DNA of 64,000 nucleotides. It comes from Elmis aenea (lineage: Eukaryota; Arthropoda; Insecta; Coleoptera; Elmidae). Under the pieces are notes generated by a model, which was not told the origin of the DNA, ran no database searches, and saw only the letters and a program-made list of their open reading frames with translations. The stretch covers positions 61,232,966 through 61,296,965 of the forward strand of contig OX393576.1 of assembly GCA_947652605.1 (NCBI GenBank). The letters are read 5' to 3'. Position 1 is the stretch's first letter, and each line of letters opens with the position of its first letter. Of the stretch, positions 12,546-24,378 are shown one piece after another. The translations under genes were made by a program, and so were the position numbers.

Positions 12546-13453
12546 CGCATTTTCCTTATCAACGCTAGCCAATAAAACTACAGCAAATTTAAATATTTGC
12601 AGATAATAGTATCATCGATTAAACTGTCGTTTTTAAAATTTAATCTACTAGCTGAGACCTTTAAATTCCTGTAATTTAATATTTAGACATTTCTTTATTA
12701 AAATCTTTGGAATACCGATTATTAAAATTCTTCTAACGTCGAGAAGCATCAAATTTTGAAACATAAAAAAGAAGTAAGATTGTATCGTTCCTTATTACTT
12801 TTTAATTAGTAACTTTTGTCTCAAACTTTTTGAAGAATAATGATAATAATATTGAATTGACTAACTCTTTAACAATTATATAACATACACATATTAATTA
12901 TAACATATAAACATTTCCTTATAAAACTACTGAATATAAAATATTAGTCTAATTTTTAATCTTTCTTGATAGATCGTTATAAACTTTCAATTCTTAATAA
13001 AACAGACAATTTTAAGTGGAATTTCGTTTCCTTGTCAATTTAAAGTCTACAGTTTTCAGTTGGACAATTGTGAATCCCAGAATTATGGGTTATATTTATA
13101 TTTTAGCAAAAAAAATTAAAGCGGGTTATTTATAATTTTAAAAACGAAAATAGCATTAAAGAAATTATCCATATCAGGTAACGTAAATTTTCTCTTCCTA
13201 TAATATTATTGGGTATAACCTCCGCACAAAACAATACACAATAGAAAAAAATATTTTAGCTAAAGGGAGAGCAAAAATCGCAAGTAAAGGATGTTATGTA
13301 AAAAGTTTTCACAAAAAACTAAATATTCGTTTTTTTTGCGTTAGTTAATGATGTTATGAAAGCCTGAAACGAAAAAAATTATAGTTTTAAATTATAGTTC
13401 CAAATTTACAAAGAGATCCACGCCTTTTCAATAAAAGTGTCAATATATCATTC
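12546..13453. other. AT-rich sequence, no gene seen
   Basis: This may include further 5' parts of the retrotransposon relic, but I could not follow a frame. No RNA gene or element ends were recognised. Confidence 0.4.
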
Positions 13454-14045
13454 TTAATCTAACGACGTGTCTTCTCTATAAAAAGATTCCATCATTTCCT
13501 GTTCATTTTGCTCAATTCCTTTCCCATACAAAGATTCGCCTAACGTTGTAATACGTAACTGTCTTACTGGATCTTCAAACGCATAAATATAACTCACTGC
13601 GAGATAATAATCTGGTTGCGTGCTCAGAGCCAAGTGCGATTGATTAGATTGACGTTAATTCTACAAGTATTCGTACGCTTTGTTATAGACAGCTCGCGGA
13701 CGGAAAAAATCGGGTCCGGCACTTGCATATGGCGCCCGGAGCGCAAATCAGATGCGAAAGTTCCTGGAACGTTACCCATTACCATTCTTGCAAATGCCTC
13801 AATAGCATGCAACCCTTTTTCTGTAAAATTAGATTACATATTCCAGAAGCTGCACTAATTAGTGATTGCGTGCACCTGTCAGTGCTGCTGTCGATTGTGG
13901 AATAACTGCATTAGATACGCAAAGCGATAATATCAGTTCAGTTGTAAATTGTGCTCTTCAAATATGGTCGGCGATGTGGTTCATGAGAATGAATATTTAT
14001 TGGTACAACACATGGTGTACTTGTGCTATGCGTTTAATTGTTATT
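13454..14045 (-). pseudogene. Unrecognised broken coding remnant, GC-richer than surroundings
   Basis: On the minus strand a protein-like reading can be followed in three pieces. The piece nearest the stop (13454 to about 13647) is about 64 codons open in one frame, ending DTSLD-stop, with AFEDPVRQLRITTLGESLYG inside. The middle piece (about 13624-13830) is open in another frame, with AIEAFARMVMGNVPGTFASD. The distal piece (about 13840-14045) has AQFTTELILSLCVSNAVIPQ and IAQVHHVLY with in-frame stops. One-base shifts join the pieces near 13640 and 13830. Composition is clearly less AT-rich than the flanks. I do not recognise the family. A captured viral gene (for example a nucleoprotein of a negative-strand RNA virus), an unknown transposon protein or a dead host gene are all possible. 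No restored reading is given. Confidence 0.5.
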
Positions 14046-14304
14046 TATTATAATGAAACTATAACTACACAGCGGTTGAATTCAATTGTTTCCTGATTGA
14101 CCACAACATATAACATACACAACCAATAACACAAATCATCGATCTTGCTTTGAACATTGATCACTCATTTTTTAGCAATTAATGTCAGCTTCATTGTTAT
14201 ACATTACTGTGGTGAACATTTATGTGTGCATTCAATATAACTTACACAGTAATAGAATTTTGAGTTTTAGCATGAAAATCTCGCTCAATATAAAAGTAAG
14301 AGTA

Positions 14305-15487
14305 CAGAGGTTGATCCAAATTCTATGGGATTACATGGGTATCTCGCTTAATATTCAAGATAGAGAAACAGTTAAGTAACCAAAAGGGTGCAGTTTTTTA
14401 AAACAAACTCAGAAACGTTTTTAAAAATAATTTATAATTTCCGGTTTTTAAATTATTAAAAAAAGTGTTTTTTTTTGTGGTATTTATAATGCTTCATATC
14501 TCCGTTATTGTTGTAAATATCGAAAGGATTTATAAAAATTATCTTTAAATATTTTTAAGTATAATTGGATTATAAAATTAAAAAAAGTGTTTCCCTCACC
14601 GTTAAAAAGTTATGACACAAACTTAGCCTCTTTAAAATGGAAGCTATAATTGGCTATGACCTATTTAAATTCCATTTTTTCTCTGATTCCAAATATATGA
14701 GGGTTGATATAGTTATTTTTAATAATGCGCAAGTTGCAAAGGTTTTTTAGGGTTTGTAAAAAATGAAAACAATAGTAGACTATGAAAACAATAGCAAAAC
14801 AAGGTATAAATCATTTTAAAACTTATATGGTACAAGTAATTTGTTGTTAAGATAAACATTAGGAATATTTAAACATAAGATAGCAACAATATAGTCAGAA
14901 ACAGCACTTATGTAGTATATTATTGTTTATTTTGGTTCTAAATATGTATAATGCTTACCTCAACAAAAGTTAAAAATGAGTTTAAAGAGGTTTTGCATCC
15001 TAATTTTTTTTCACAACATACTGTTTTTCTTTAAACAAACAAAAACTAAAAAACGTTCGTCACTTCATATTATTATAAATATATACATCAACCCTTATAT
15101 ATTTGGAATAACAGAAAAATAACTAATTTTAAAAGGTCATAGCCAACAGTAGTTTCCAATTTAAAAAAAGTTAAGTTTGTGTCATAACTTTTTAACGGCG
15201 AGCGTAGAAATTTTTTTAAGGACCATCGAATTTTACATAAAGATATTAAAAAATAATCTTCACAATTTTTTTCGATATTTATAACAATAACGGAGTTATG
15301 ACACATTATAAATATGACAAAAAAACACTTTTTTCCAATAACTCAAAAACCGAAACTGATAAAATATTTTTAAAAACGGTTCTGAGTTTGACTCAAAAAA
15401 CTGCACATTTTTGGTAATTTAACTGTTTCCCTATCTTAAAGTTTGAGCGAGATATCCATGTTATTCCATCGAATTTGGACCACTCTG
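14305..15487. mobile_element. Foldback MITE, family F1, copy 1 (GGTCCAAATTCGATGG-type ends)
   Basis: The left end reads CAGAGGTTGATCCAAATTC, and the right end is its imperfect inverse, ATTCCATCGAATTTGGACCA. Internal blocks also mirror each other: ATCTCGCTTAATATTCAAGA with its inverse, and GTTAAAAAGTTATGACAC with its inverse GTGTCATAACTTTTTAAC. Arms cover several hundred bases around a centre near 14850-14950. No transposase is present. It is the same family as 20026-23061 and 48512-49438. Confidence 0.85.
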
Positions 15488-18400
15488 TTCATGAAAAATA
15501 AGAGTAAAAAAATCGAAGTAGAGTAGTACAAAAGCCAAAGAAGAAGAAGAACTTCATTAACCGCTGCCGGTCTATAATTACACTATTTTAAATAAAATTA
15601 TTTTAAAAATTTGGTAACCTTTAAAAAATGTGTACCATAAATTCCAATGGTTGCCAGAAATTTACAAAACAAATTAAAAAATGCCAACAAACATTACTAT
15701 CGAATTCTTAAAAGCATGTACTCCAAAATAACAAGGTGACTAACCCCAAGAATTGCAGACATAAATAACATGTTCGCAAAAAAAATTTAAACTATGTGAT
15801 TGTAGCTATAATTTTTAGATAAAAGTGATTTATTTTCGAGTCATAGCCATCAGCTATTTAGTACAATACATGAACATCGTTTTAATTCAATATTAGCGCG
15901 CAACATACAAGAAATATTTGGTGTAAGTGAACGCCCTATAGAAAAAATTTTACACTTCGTTGAATTGCATAATAATGTGTTATATTATAAACAAATTTGT
16001 GTATCAAGATACACTCGCTCGCTATCAAGATGAGCATTATGCTTATTACCTGTAAAAAGTTTTTAAATCTTCGTAACAATAATTTACATTTTATCCTAAA
16101 TAAAAATCTGGTGTCCTAGCTTAAAAGAATTCAAAAAAATTTATAAATTTGATACATTCCTAAACTGTTTTATTACTCGTTAATGTAATACAATACAACA
16201 AAAATTATTTTATTTCTCACAAAGATTTTCTTGTAGAAATGCTACTACACCAGCAGCTTCAAGACTGGCCTTCCTTCGCCAGGCTCTTTTTTATTAAATA
16301 TGTAAATTATTTATTAAAACCAATGTTGGTAATTATTTAAACGAAATTTTAATTAGTTTTAAAACATTTCACAACGTATTAAAACATTTGATGCACCTAC
16401 GGAAGTCATCATTCTTAGTTTAATTACAGTGTATATATTACAAGAAGTCAGAAAAATCAAAATAAAAGACTATAATACCAATTAGTGGAACAAAGGGGGC
16501 CTTAAACCAGCAATTACAGGAAACAAATCAGGTACTTAACAAACGTGCAGGTTATAACTCTTATAGTGTTGGGGCTATTATTGTTAGAGAAGTTTTTTTT
16601 TTAGTATCACCAGCACACACCTATCCAATTATAACTTTTGAAGCCCTGTATAGGCCAAAGTTTCGCAAATTTTAATATTTTGTTGTAAAAAAAATTGCTT
16701 CCCACACAACTCTTATTTTCAAGTGTAGTAAAAGACGCTTAGTGAAAAAAAAACCATTAAGGAATCAATATGGTACGGAAAATTGTTAATGCGTCCTATC
16801 AACTACACAAATCAACAACACAATAACTATTCCACACTTTAAAATACTTATATCAGGACATATTCTTAAGTAATTTACTCAGCCATGAAGTAAAAATTAA
16901 ATTCTGACTATTAGGGAATTAATACGAGTAAGTATGAAATACCAAAGATATAAAAAACAATTAACCTAGCAGATTCAGTGAAGGAAGACTAAACTCTTGA
17001 CTGAAGAGGGATAAAAAACACCAACTATATTTACCGAAACGATTATACTTACTTATGACAAATCGACACGGCATTTAATTTCATAAATTATGTCCCAGAG
17101 CACCTCATTCCAGACTAAATTATAACATATAAAGCGTTATTAATTTCGCTAATTATATTGTCTCGCGTTATAGCGTTTACAACATCACCTAATGGATCAA
17201 AGTCGGGCTGCAACTCGTAATTTATCACTAGATATATTTGGATAAATGAAATTCGCATTAGTTTATCGAACCGGCTGTTTCAACCCTCTTTGAACAACAC
17301 TGAGAATGTGTACCAACGCTATTGCCCGTCACGCGTCCATGTACGCCCGCTAATTAAGACAGATATAATTAATTACACACAAATGTACGTTGTAAATTAA
17401 TAAATTCCGCCCACTGCAATTAAACACCGCTTCACACGAAAGTGAATCCTTTCTAGAATCGATAGTTTAAAGCATTATAAAATTTAAGCATGCAAAACGC
17501 GTAACTATTAGGAGAACAGCGGTAAAATGTTATTGAGATAACTGCAATTAGGAAGATATGGGAAATTAGATAATATCTTACAATAATCAAGCATCTGAGT
17601 ATCAGTAAAATATGTCCTTTAAATATCTTTATAATTTAAACAGTGAATGAGAAAGATAATGAAGGAAAATGGTCACAAATATAAAATTACTCGCATACTT
17701 AATCATTTGCAATTTCATCTTTGCTTTAGGTAATATATTTTAACCAGCCTCTAGAGGCTAGAGTCTAGCCTAAATACTAGTAACAACGACAAAAATCAGT
17801 CAAATCTTATATATAAATTAAATTGCCCTGAAATACTAAACTAAATAAAATAAACCGCAAGTTGATAAAACTTTTTAAATTTCGCTGTAGCTGGTAGCAA
17901 TTGAGTGAATTCAAAAGTGAGTACAAAACAATTGGGTCATGTTAAAATCAAGTTGGATCGACTAAAGAGCGAGTCTCTTTTCTATTAAAGAGCCCTATAT
18001 TTTAACCAGTATTTGTGATTCTACTTTAAAAGTTTAAAATAGAATTTTTTCGGTATGGAATAATTAAATATATCAAAATATGTATTCACCATAACAGAAT
18101 TTTTTAATATTACCCAATAAAACTTTTAAAAAAAGACAGCTGATGAGCTTGCAAGATAATGAAATAAAAACTGCACATAAATTTTATTTATTATAATTTT
18201 TCAAATATACGAGTAAAATTTCCCTTTAATATTTTTTTAACTATTAAATTCTAGTAGACGTCTACACAATTATTTTTTTAAATAAAGATTATAAAGTGAT
18301 TTAACAAAATTTCTATTAATATTGTTATCACTTAAATTAATTATGGTGAAACACGACTAATTAAAAATTCGATTCAGCCATTCTGCAATTTTCTTTCAAT

Positions 18401-18944
18401 GGCAAATCCAATTCGATTTCGAAGGTATTTTAAAGATTTAAAAGAAAAAGCACAGAGTTCCGTATTCTACAGATTTCCTAATAAGAAAACTACCGGAATG
18501 CCGGCGGCAAATCTTAAAGGAATTTAACGACTTTTATAACTCTTTGATTAGTTTCAAATTTCGCAAACTTTGTAATAACGCGCTATTCACAATCGAAAAT
18601 ATTGACGCAAACGTCAATTACCGAACAAATATAATATTGGAAATGAACTAAAGGAATGTGTACAAAAAAAAAAACGATTCAGTAAGTTTAATGACTTATT
18701 TAATTTATTTAGGAAGTAATATAATGTCTTCAATTTAAATGATTCATTGAATTTTATCAAAGGATGCATTTTTTTTTAATACAAAAAATTAATGCAGGTA
18801 CAATTTATTTTACTTGTGACGTAATTATACACGTAACGGCCCATTAATTTTTTGTTCTGAAATTATAAAACGCATATCACATTCCCCTTAAAACCTTTGA
18901 AACCAATAAAACTTAACTTAACAAGCTCCATATTATCATACTAG
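15488..18944. other. AT-rich sequence, no gene seen
   Basis: A long AT-rich stretch. I saw no ORF with domain character, RNA gene or paired terminal repeats. Short oligo-A and oligo-T runs are common. Confidence 0.45.
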
Positions 18945-18949
18945 CAGTT

Positions 18950-19128
18950 AGCCCGTCCTAGGACGGGATTGTCAAGTATGACATAAGTCAACCCGCGTTA
19001 CAGATTACTATAATAACCTAACAGATTACTATAATAACATGATGATTGTCAAGTATGACATAAGTCAACCCGTAGCTATATTCATGCGTTACCGTGTCAC
19101 AGAGTCACAGATAGATAGATAGATAGAC
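18950..19128. repeat. Direct repeats and ATAG microsatellite, possible non-LTR/SINE 3' end
   Basis: TTGTCAAGTATGACATAAGT followed by CAACCCG occurs twice, near 18970 and 19047, and ACAGATTACTATAATAAC occurs twice at about 19000 and 19020. The block ends in GATAGATAGATAGATAGACAG (19109-19128). Duplicated 3' modules followed by a microsatellite resemble the 3' end of RTE-type retrotransposons, but there is no coding proof. Confidence 0.55.
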
Positions 19129-19202
19129 AGAGTCAGGCTGGACTTATATATATATTTATTCGCCATTGTCTTTTTATACGAATCCGTACAAATATAAAGG
19201 GC

Positions 19203-19405
19203 TTTTAGAGATCTTTCAAGATAAACTGAACTGTGACGCAGAAACCAAAACTCGTCTTAAGCGCCACCTAAAAACATACATCTATTTCAACAAGGGGGTT
19301 ATAACCTGACCTGTAATAATAAATGTTTTTAGAAAGGTCTACATTTCAATCGCTATCCCCTCTTTGCGCATTTCGCGGTTCAGTTTATATTGAAAGACCT
19401 TTAGT
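19203..19405. mobile_element. Short MITE-like inverted repeat (about 200 bases)
   Basis: The left arm TTTTAGAGATCTTTCAAGAT followed by AAACTGAACTGTG mirrors the right arm CGCGGTTCAGTTTATATTGA followed by AAGACCTTTAG. Arms are about 31 bases with a few mismatches. No coding content and no clear target duplication. Confidence 0.6.
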
Positions 19406-19409
19406 TAAT

Positions 19410-20025
19410 GTGATGTATTTGGTGGGGTAGCAAAAAATCAGCTGTAAAACTACAAAACCTCCGATTTAAAAAGGCTACACTTGAGCTATTTCAGTACATT
19501 TGCGTAACCCCTATAACAACGTTGTCTAACTTGCAAATACAATAACCACTACTTTACAATAATCGATCATAATGCTCCCCTTAAGCGCGTATGAAAATAT
19601 GTACATAAGATCGTCATCATTCTATAAAATTCTGCATAAACAAACTCAACCAAGTTAAATAATTCGCTTATCTAAAAGCTCGTACACTGTGTAATCAAGA
19701 TAGAGTAAATATATAGAAGCCTTATTAGATTTATTATTAGCTTTACTGTGTAATTGTTATGATTGTATATAAACTAATGAGTTTTACATGAAGGACTTAA
19801 ACTGATCGTAAAATTGCACATAATAATATACGATCGAATATTTGATAATTGATACGGAAAAAAAGATGATTGATCAGACGAACACTAACTAGCTGTGGTA
19901 AAAATTACTGTGCTGTCATTGAACTATAAAGAAATATGTTGCAGGTCATTAAACGTAGCATTCACAATCAAAGAAAGTGAAAATAGGCAAAGAAGAACCT
20001 CCGTAACAATATTAAATTTAAGTAC
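19410..20025. other. AT-rich sequence, no gene seen
   Basis: Nothing recognisable lies between the short MITE and the nested foldback composite. Confidence 0.45.
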
Positions 20026-20573
20026 AGGGTGGTCCAAATTCGATGGGATTGCATGGGTATCTCGCTTAATAGACAAGATAGAGAAACGGTTAAATTACCA
20101 AAAATGTGAGACAAACTCAGAACCGTTTTCAAAAATATTCTATCATTTCCGGTTTTTAAGTTATTGAGAAAAAAAAGTTTTTTCGTCATATTTATAATGT
20201 GTCATATCTCTGTTACTGTTATAAATATCGAAAAATTTTATGAAGATTGTTTTTAGCAGTGGCGTGCAGTCCATGAATGCGTTGGATGCAGCGCATCCCT
20301 TAAAATTTTGAAATATTGCATACACCAATGTAATGTATAATTTGTTTTTCTAAAATTAATTTGTAAAGAGTAATTGTTCAACTATTATGTCCATTAAGAG
20401 TTACATTTTCAAATTTAGGTGAAAAAAATCTTATAATATTTTCCATTTGTCTGACTGCCTCATTTAACCCCGTGAATGCGGTGTAGCGCTCAGCATCTAG
20501 GGCTGGCCCGTAACATCAGAGATATAGAAGTTAACGCATGCGCATTAAGTAGCAGTAGATGAAGCTATATGCT

Positions 20574-20610
20574 AGCTGTAGATGCTGTTTTGAAAACAGC
20601 ATCTACAGCT
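20574..20610. repeat. Perfect 18-base hairpin with one-base loop
   Basis: AGCTGTAGATGCTGTTTT is followed by G and then its exact reverse complement. It lies inside the hAT element and is a likely cruciform or slippage product. Confidence 0.9.
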
Positions 20611-20687
20611 AAACACGCATTCATCGAACACCGGTAATGCGGTAGTATTGTTCGCGCTTAGCGTTTATTGTTGGATACGATTTAATT

Positions 20688-20940
20688 AAAGGATGAGGCT
20701 ATTTATACATGCAGTATGTATAAATAATTGACTATTTATACATACTTTTTTTTTAAAATAATTGATATAAAGCAATGAAACTAAGAAATAGTTTTTCTTT
20801 AAAAAAAACTCTTACCTAACCTTTAACCTAATGTAAAAAATATATATAAATAAAAAGTTGGGCTTTAGAAATAAGTTTATTGTATATATAAATAGCCAAT
20901 TATTCATACATACTGTATGTGTAAATAGTCACATCCTTAA
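20688..20940. mobile_element. Possible inner foldback flanked by TTAATTAA
   Basis: On the left TTAATTAAAGGATGAGGCTA opens the block. On the right TAGTCACATCCTTAATTAA mirrors it. Both sides also hold mirrored TATTTATACAT/ATGTATAAAT blocks. It may be a TTAA-targeting MITE inside the hAT element, or simply subterminal repeats of the latter. Confidence 0.55.
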
Positions 20941-21458
20941 TTAAACGTGAATGCAACATGTAACTGCATAGTGGAGAGTTTGTTAAAACAATCATAAATC
21001 TTAAATTTTTTTTATGTAAGTCTGTAAAAGAAAAGTCTTTTTTATGTTACTAAGTTGCAGAGCTCCAGTATCTTAATTTTATTTTTTTATTTTTCAAATT
21101 ATCAGTTACAATTTTGTTTAGCTTTGTTAAAAATATGAGAGTTTCTCTCGCAGTTATGTACACCACTTATTATAACAGATTAGTAAGAAGTTGCATTTTT
21201 TTTTTAATATTAAAACTTTTTCTGATTATAACAAGTTATTAGTAGTACAAGTTAATAATAAATACGTTGTCATGATATTTTACGGAATTTAAATATGTAT
21301 ATTATGTGCGTGATGAAGATGAAGATTTAAATAAATTTTTAAGGAAAAACCAAATTTTTTATACTTATATTCGACAGCATCCCTTACAGTAAAACCCACC
21401 GCACGCCACTGGTTTTTAGATATTTTGTGTTAAATCGATTACAACTAAAATATATATA

Positions 21459-22211
21459 CAGTGTGGCTGATTTTTCATTGTCCAGCTTATATCTGCTGAA
21501 ATATTAATGTTACCAAAAAAAGTTAAATGAGAAACTTATTAAACAAAAGCTGGTCTACAAAATTGTGCGTAAAATTTTATTCCATAGCCTACCAGTTTTT
21601 CGGAAAAATATCCAACTTTTGTTTTTTGAATAGAACACCCTGTATATTTTTACAGAATCACATTCTAAATCAATTTCTCTTTACAATGATATATCATAAG
21701 TACCATTTTGCTTTTAAATTATGCACAATATTTCAAAAAAGGAATTATTAAAGTCGGCTGTGATATTGTTTTGTTTATTGCAAATACCTGTCAAATTTGT
21801 TTACATTAGCAAACAATTGTCAAATTAGACAGCAATAAGTGTAATTAAAATTAAGAAAAATGTACTATACAAATAATGAAAAAGTTGATATGCTGTGCTG
21901 TTTCCACAGCCGACTACAATAATTCTCTTTTTTTGAAATATTGAGCATAATTTAAAAGCAAAATGGTACTTATGATAATATCATTGTGAAGAGAAATTGA
22001 TTTAGAATGTGATTCTGTAAAAATATACAGGGTGTTCTATTTAAAAAACAAAAGTTGGATATTTTTCCGAAAAACTGGTAAGCTATGGAATAAAGTTTTT
22101 AGCACCATTTTGTAAACCAGCTTTTGTTTAATAAGTTTCTCATTTAACTTTTTTTGGTAACATTAATATTTCAGCAGATATAAGCTGGACAATGAAAAAC
22201 CAGCCACACTG
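21459..22211. mobile_element. Foldback MITE with CAGTGTGGCTG ends, nested in F1 copy 2
   Basis: CAGTGTGGCTGATTTTTCAT at the left and its inverse ending CAGCCACACTG at 22211 bound arms of about 300 bases that mirror each other almost completely around a spacer at about 21765-21905. TA-rich flanks. Each arm contains an internal ATACAGGGTGTTCTA-type block, so an older end is embedded in each arm. Confidence 0.87.
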
Positions 22212-23064
22212 TATACACTCGCCGTGAAAAAGTTATGATTCTAACACCTTTCTTTAAATGAAAGCTATAGTTAGCCTATTAGTAGTATGGCCTATTCAAA
22301 TTCCTTATTTTTTCTCATTCTAAATATATAAGGGTAGATGTATTTATATTTAATAATACGCAAGTTACGAAGGTTTTTTAGTATTTTTTTGCAAAGAAAA
22401 ATGTTGTGGGCTGTGAAAACAAAAAAAGAAAAAAAAACAAGGTGTAAAACCTTTTAAAACTCATGTGCTGCTAATTCTGACTATACTGTTATTTTATGTA
22501 CAACTATTTATAATGTTAATCTTAACAAAAATTAAAAAATCTTCGTAAATAGTACCACATGAGCTTTAAAAGGTTTTACATCTTATTTAATTTTTGTTTT
22601 CAAAGCCTACTATGTTTTTCTAAAAAAAAAAAAAAAAATACTATAAAACCTTTGTTACTTGCGTATTATTAAAAATAAGTATATCAGTCTTTACATATTT
22701 GAAATGAGAAAAAAATAAGTAATTTAAATGGACCATAACCAACTATAGGTTCTATTTAAAAAAGGTAAGTTTGTGTAATAACTGTTTAAAGGCAAGCGTT
22801 AGAATATTTTTTTTAGGATCATCCAATGGATCTAAAAATAATCTTCATAAATTTTTTCTATATTTACAAGATACAACAATAATGAAGATATGATACATTA
22901 TAGTTTTTTTCTAATATCTTAAAAACCGAAAATGATAGAATATTTTTAAAATCGGTTCTGAGTTCGTCTCAAAAACTGCACATTTTTGATCATTTAACCG
23001 TTTCTCTATCTTGAATATTAAACGAAATATCCATGTAATCTCATCGAATTTGGACAGAGTGCAT

Positions 23065-24378
23065 TATTGGATTTAAATTATTCAACCAAATAGAAAAACA
23101 TGAAGATAGATGTATTTTAAAACACACACAAAATCTGAAATGCGTAATTATGTAAAACTCAAAAAAAAACAAATACAGACACTATTACAAACACAACCTA
23201 CCTAAGTTGTGGAACAAATTAGAACAAACCTAATTTTCTACAAGAGTATCTCCATAAAATAAGTGATTTTTAATCAAACTTATTTAAATTTAAACTCTAA
23301 CCTGTATCTGTATTTTGTGAAAGGTAAAATGACGAAGAAATTTTTGTCGGTAAAGATATTTAAAACAGTTAAAGCACTTCTTCTATCTACAATTAACGAT
23401 CCAAGATTCTAGTAATAGATAAAAATACGTATTATATTTCCAACAACTGTTTCAAATTTTTGTGTTTCGACAGGCAATTCTAAATGGCTAATAGTTCTAG
23501 GTGCATAGGTCAAAGGGTCCTTCATAAATATTCGCAGGTCAGAATTTAAGGTGCGAAGTTTCATTACGTAAAGATCTCACAATTTTTCTTACTCTGCTAC
23601 GTATATTTTATTCAAAAATTGGAAATGGGCATCATTTATTTCTACAAGAAGCAAACCGTTAGCTATTTAAAAGGATTTGAGTTAACAGCGTAAGCAAAAC
23701 AAACGTCAAGGAATAAATTTCAACGATAAACCACTAAGAAAGGAAATCATACCGTAATAAATATTTCATTGGACAAGACAAATCAATTTTACTAGGCTCA
23801 TCCTTCACAAAATAATCTTATCGAACACATATTCAAACTAAAAATTCTTTTCAAATTTAAAAATCCTTTATAACGGTATTGTGAACCATTATATTAGTTT
23901 TTTTTTATTGCGAAACATTTATCAATATTAAAATACAATTTTGCGCAACCAGATTAAGACAGCGCTCAAATACAAATGTAAAGTCAGGTCGTATTCGATA
24001 GCCATCTGCACACAAACCGCAAAAACGATGACTAATGGTAATGAAAGTATATTGAATTTGTACAAAAGAGGGCACGGATTAGAATCAAACAGCATACACA
24101 AGGTAATCATTAACGAAACCGGCTTGCGATTTCAATCCATTAATAAAGAATGACAATATGATGAAACTAAATTTGGAGGGACGAGACACTGACGCTTCGA
24201 TAACTGTAACGAGTATTCATTCGACTAAGAAGTTTTTATGAACCTATAATTAAAAAGAAACAGAAATATGTGATGGAGAACATTTAAGTGTGAAAAAACA
24301 GAAGCAACGCGAAAGTGATTGCGCTATTGCGCAACGCGCACCTACGAAAACAAATAAAAAACATAGAAAAGTATCATA
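23065..24378. other. AT-rich sequence, no gene seen
   Basis: Two open frames around 23928-24153 overlap each other on opposite strands and have no recognisable domain. No element ends were found. Confidence 0.45.

Larger units (their letters stand above)
20257..21411. mobile_element. hAT-type element with perfect 8-bp target duplication, nested in F1 copy 2
   Basis: The ends CAGTGGCGTGCAG and CCGCACGCCACTG are inverted repeats, flanked on both sides by GTTTTTAG (20249-20256 and 21412-21419). Length is 1155 bases. No transposase frame was recognised, so it is non-autonomous. It carries its own inner palindromes (20574-20610, and 20690-20940). Confidence 0.93.
20026..23061. mobile_element. Foldback MITE, family F1, copy 2, split by two later insertions
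   Basis: The left end CAGGGTGGTCCAAATTCGAT and the inverse right end ATCGAATTTGGAC near 23042-23055 belong to the same family as 14305-15487. Between them lie a hAT element (20257-21411) and a second foldback (21459-22211). Removing both leaves about 1.1 kb, matching the copy at 14305. Outer sequence resumes at each junction: TATTTTGTGTT after the first, and GTGAAAAAGTTATGA after the second. Confidence 0.85.

Noticed and set aside
13616..14096. Plus-strand ORFs of 60-80 codons
   Set aside because: They are shadows of the minus-strand coding relic at 13454-14045, whose minus-strand reading looks far more protein-like.
23928..24153. Opposing ORFs of 60-70 codons
   Set aside because: Overlap on both strands and show no family resemblance.
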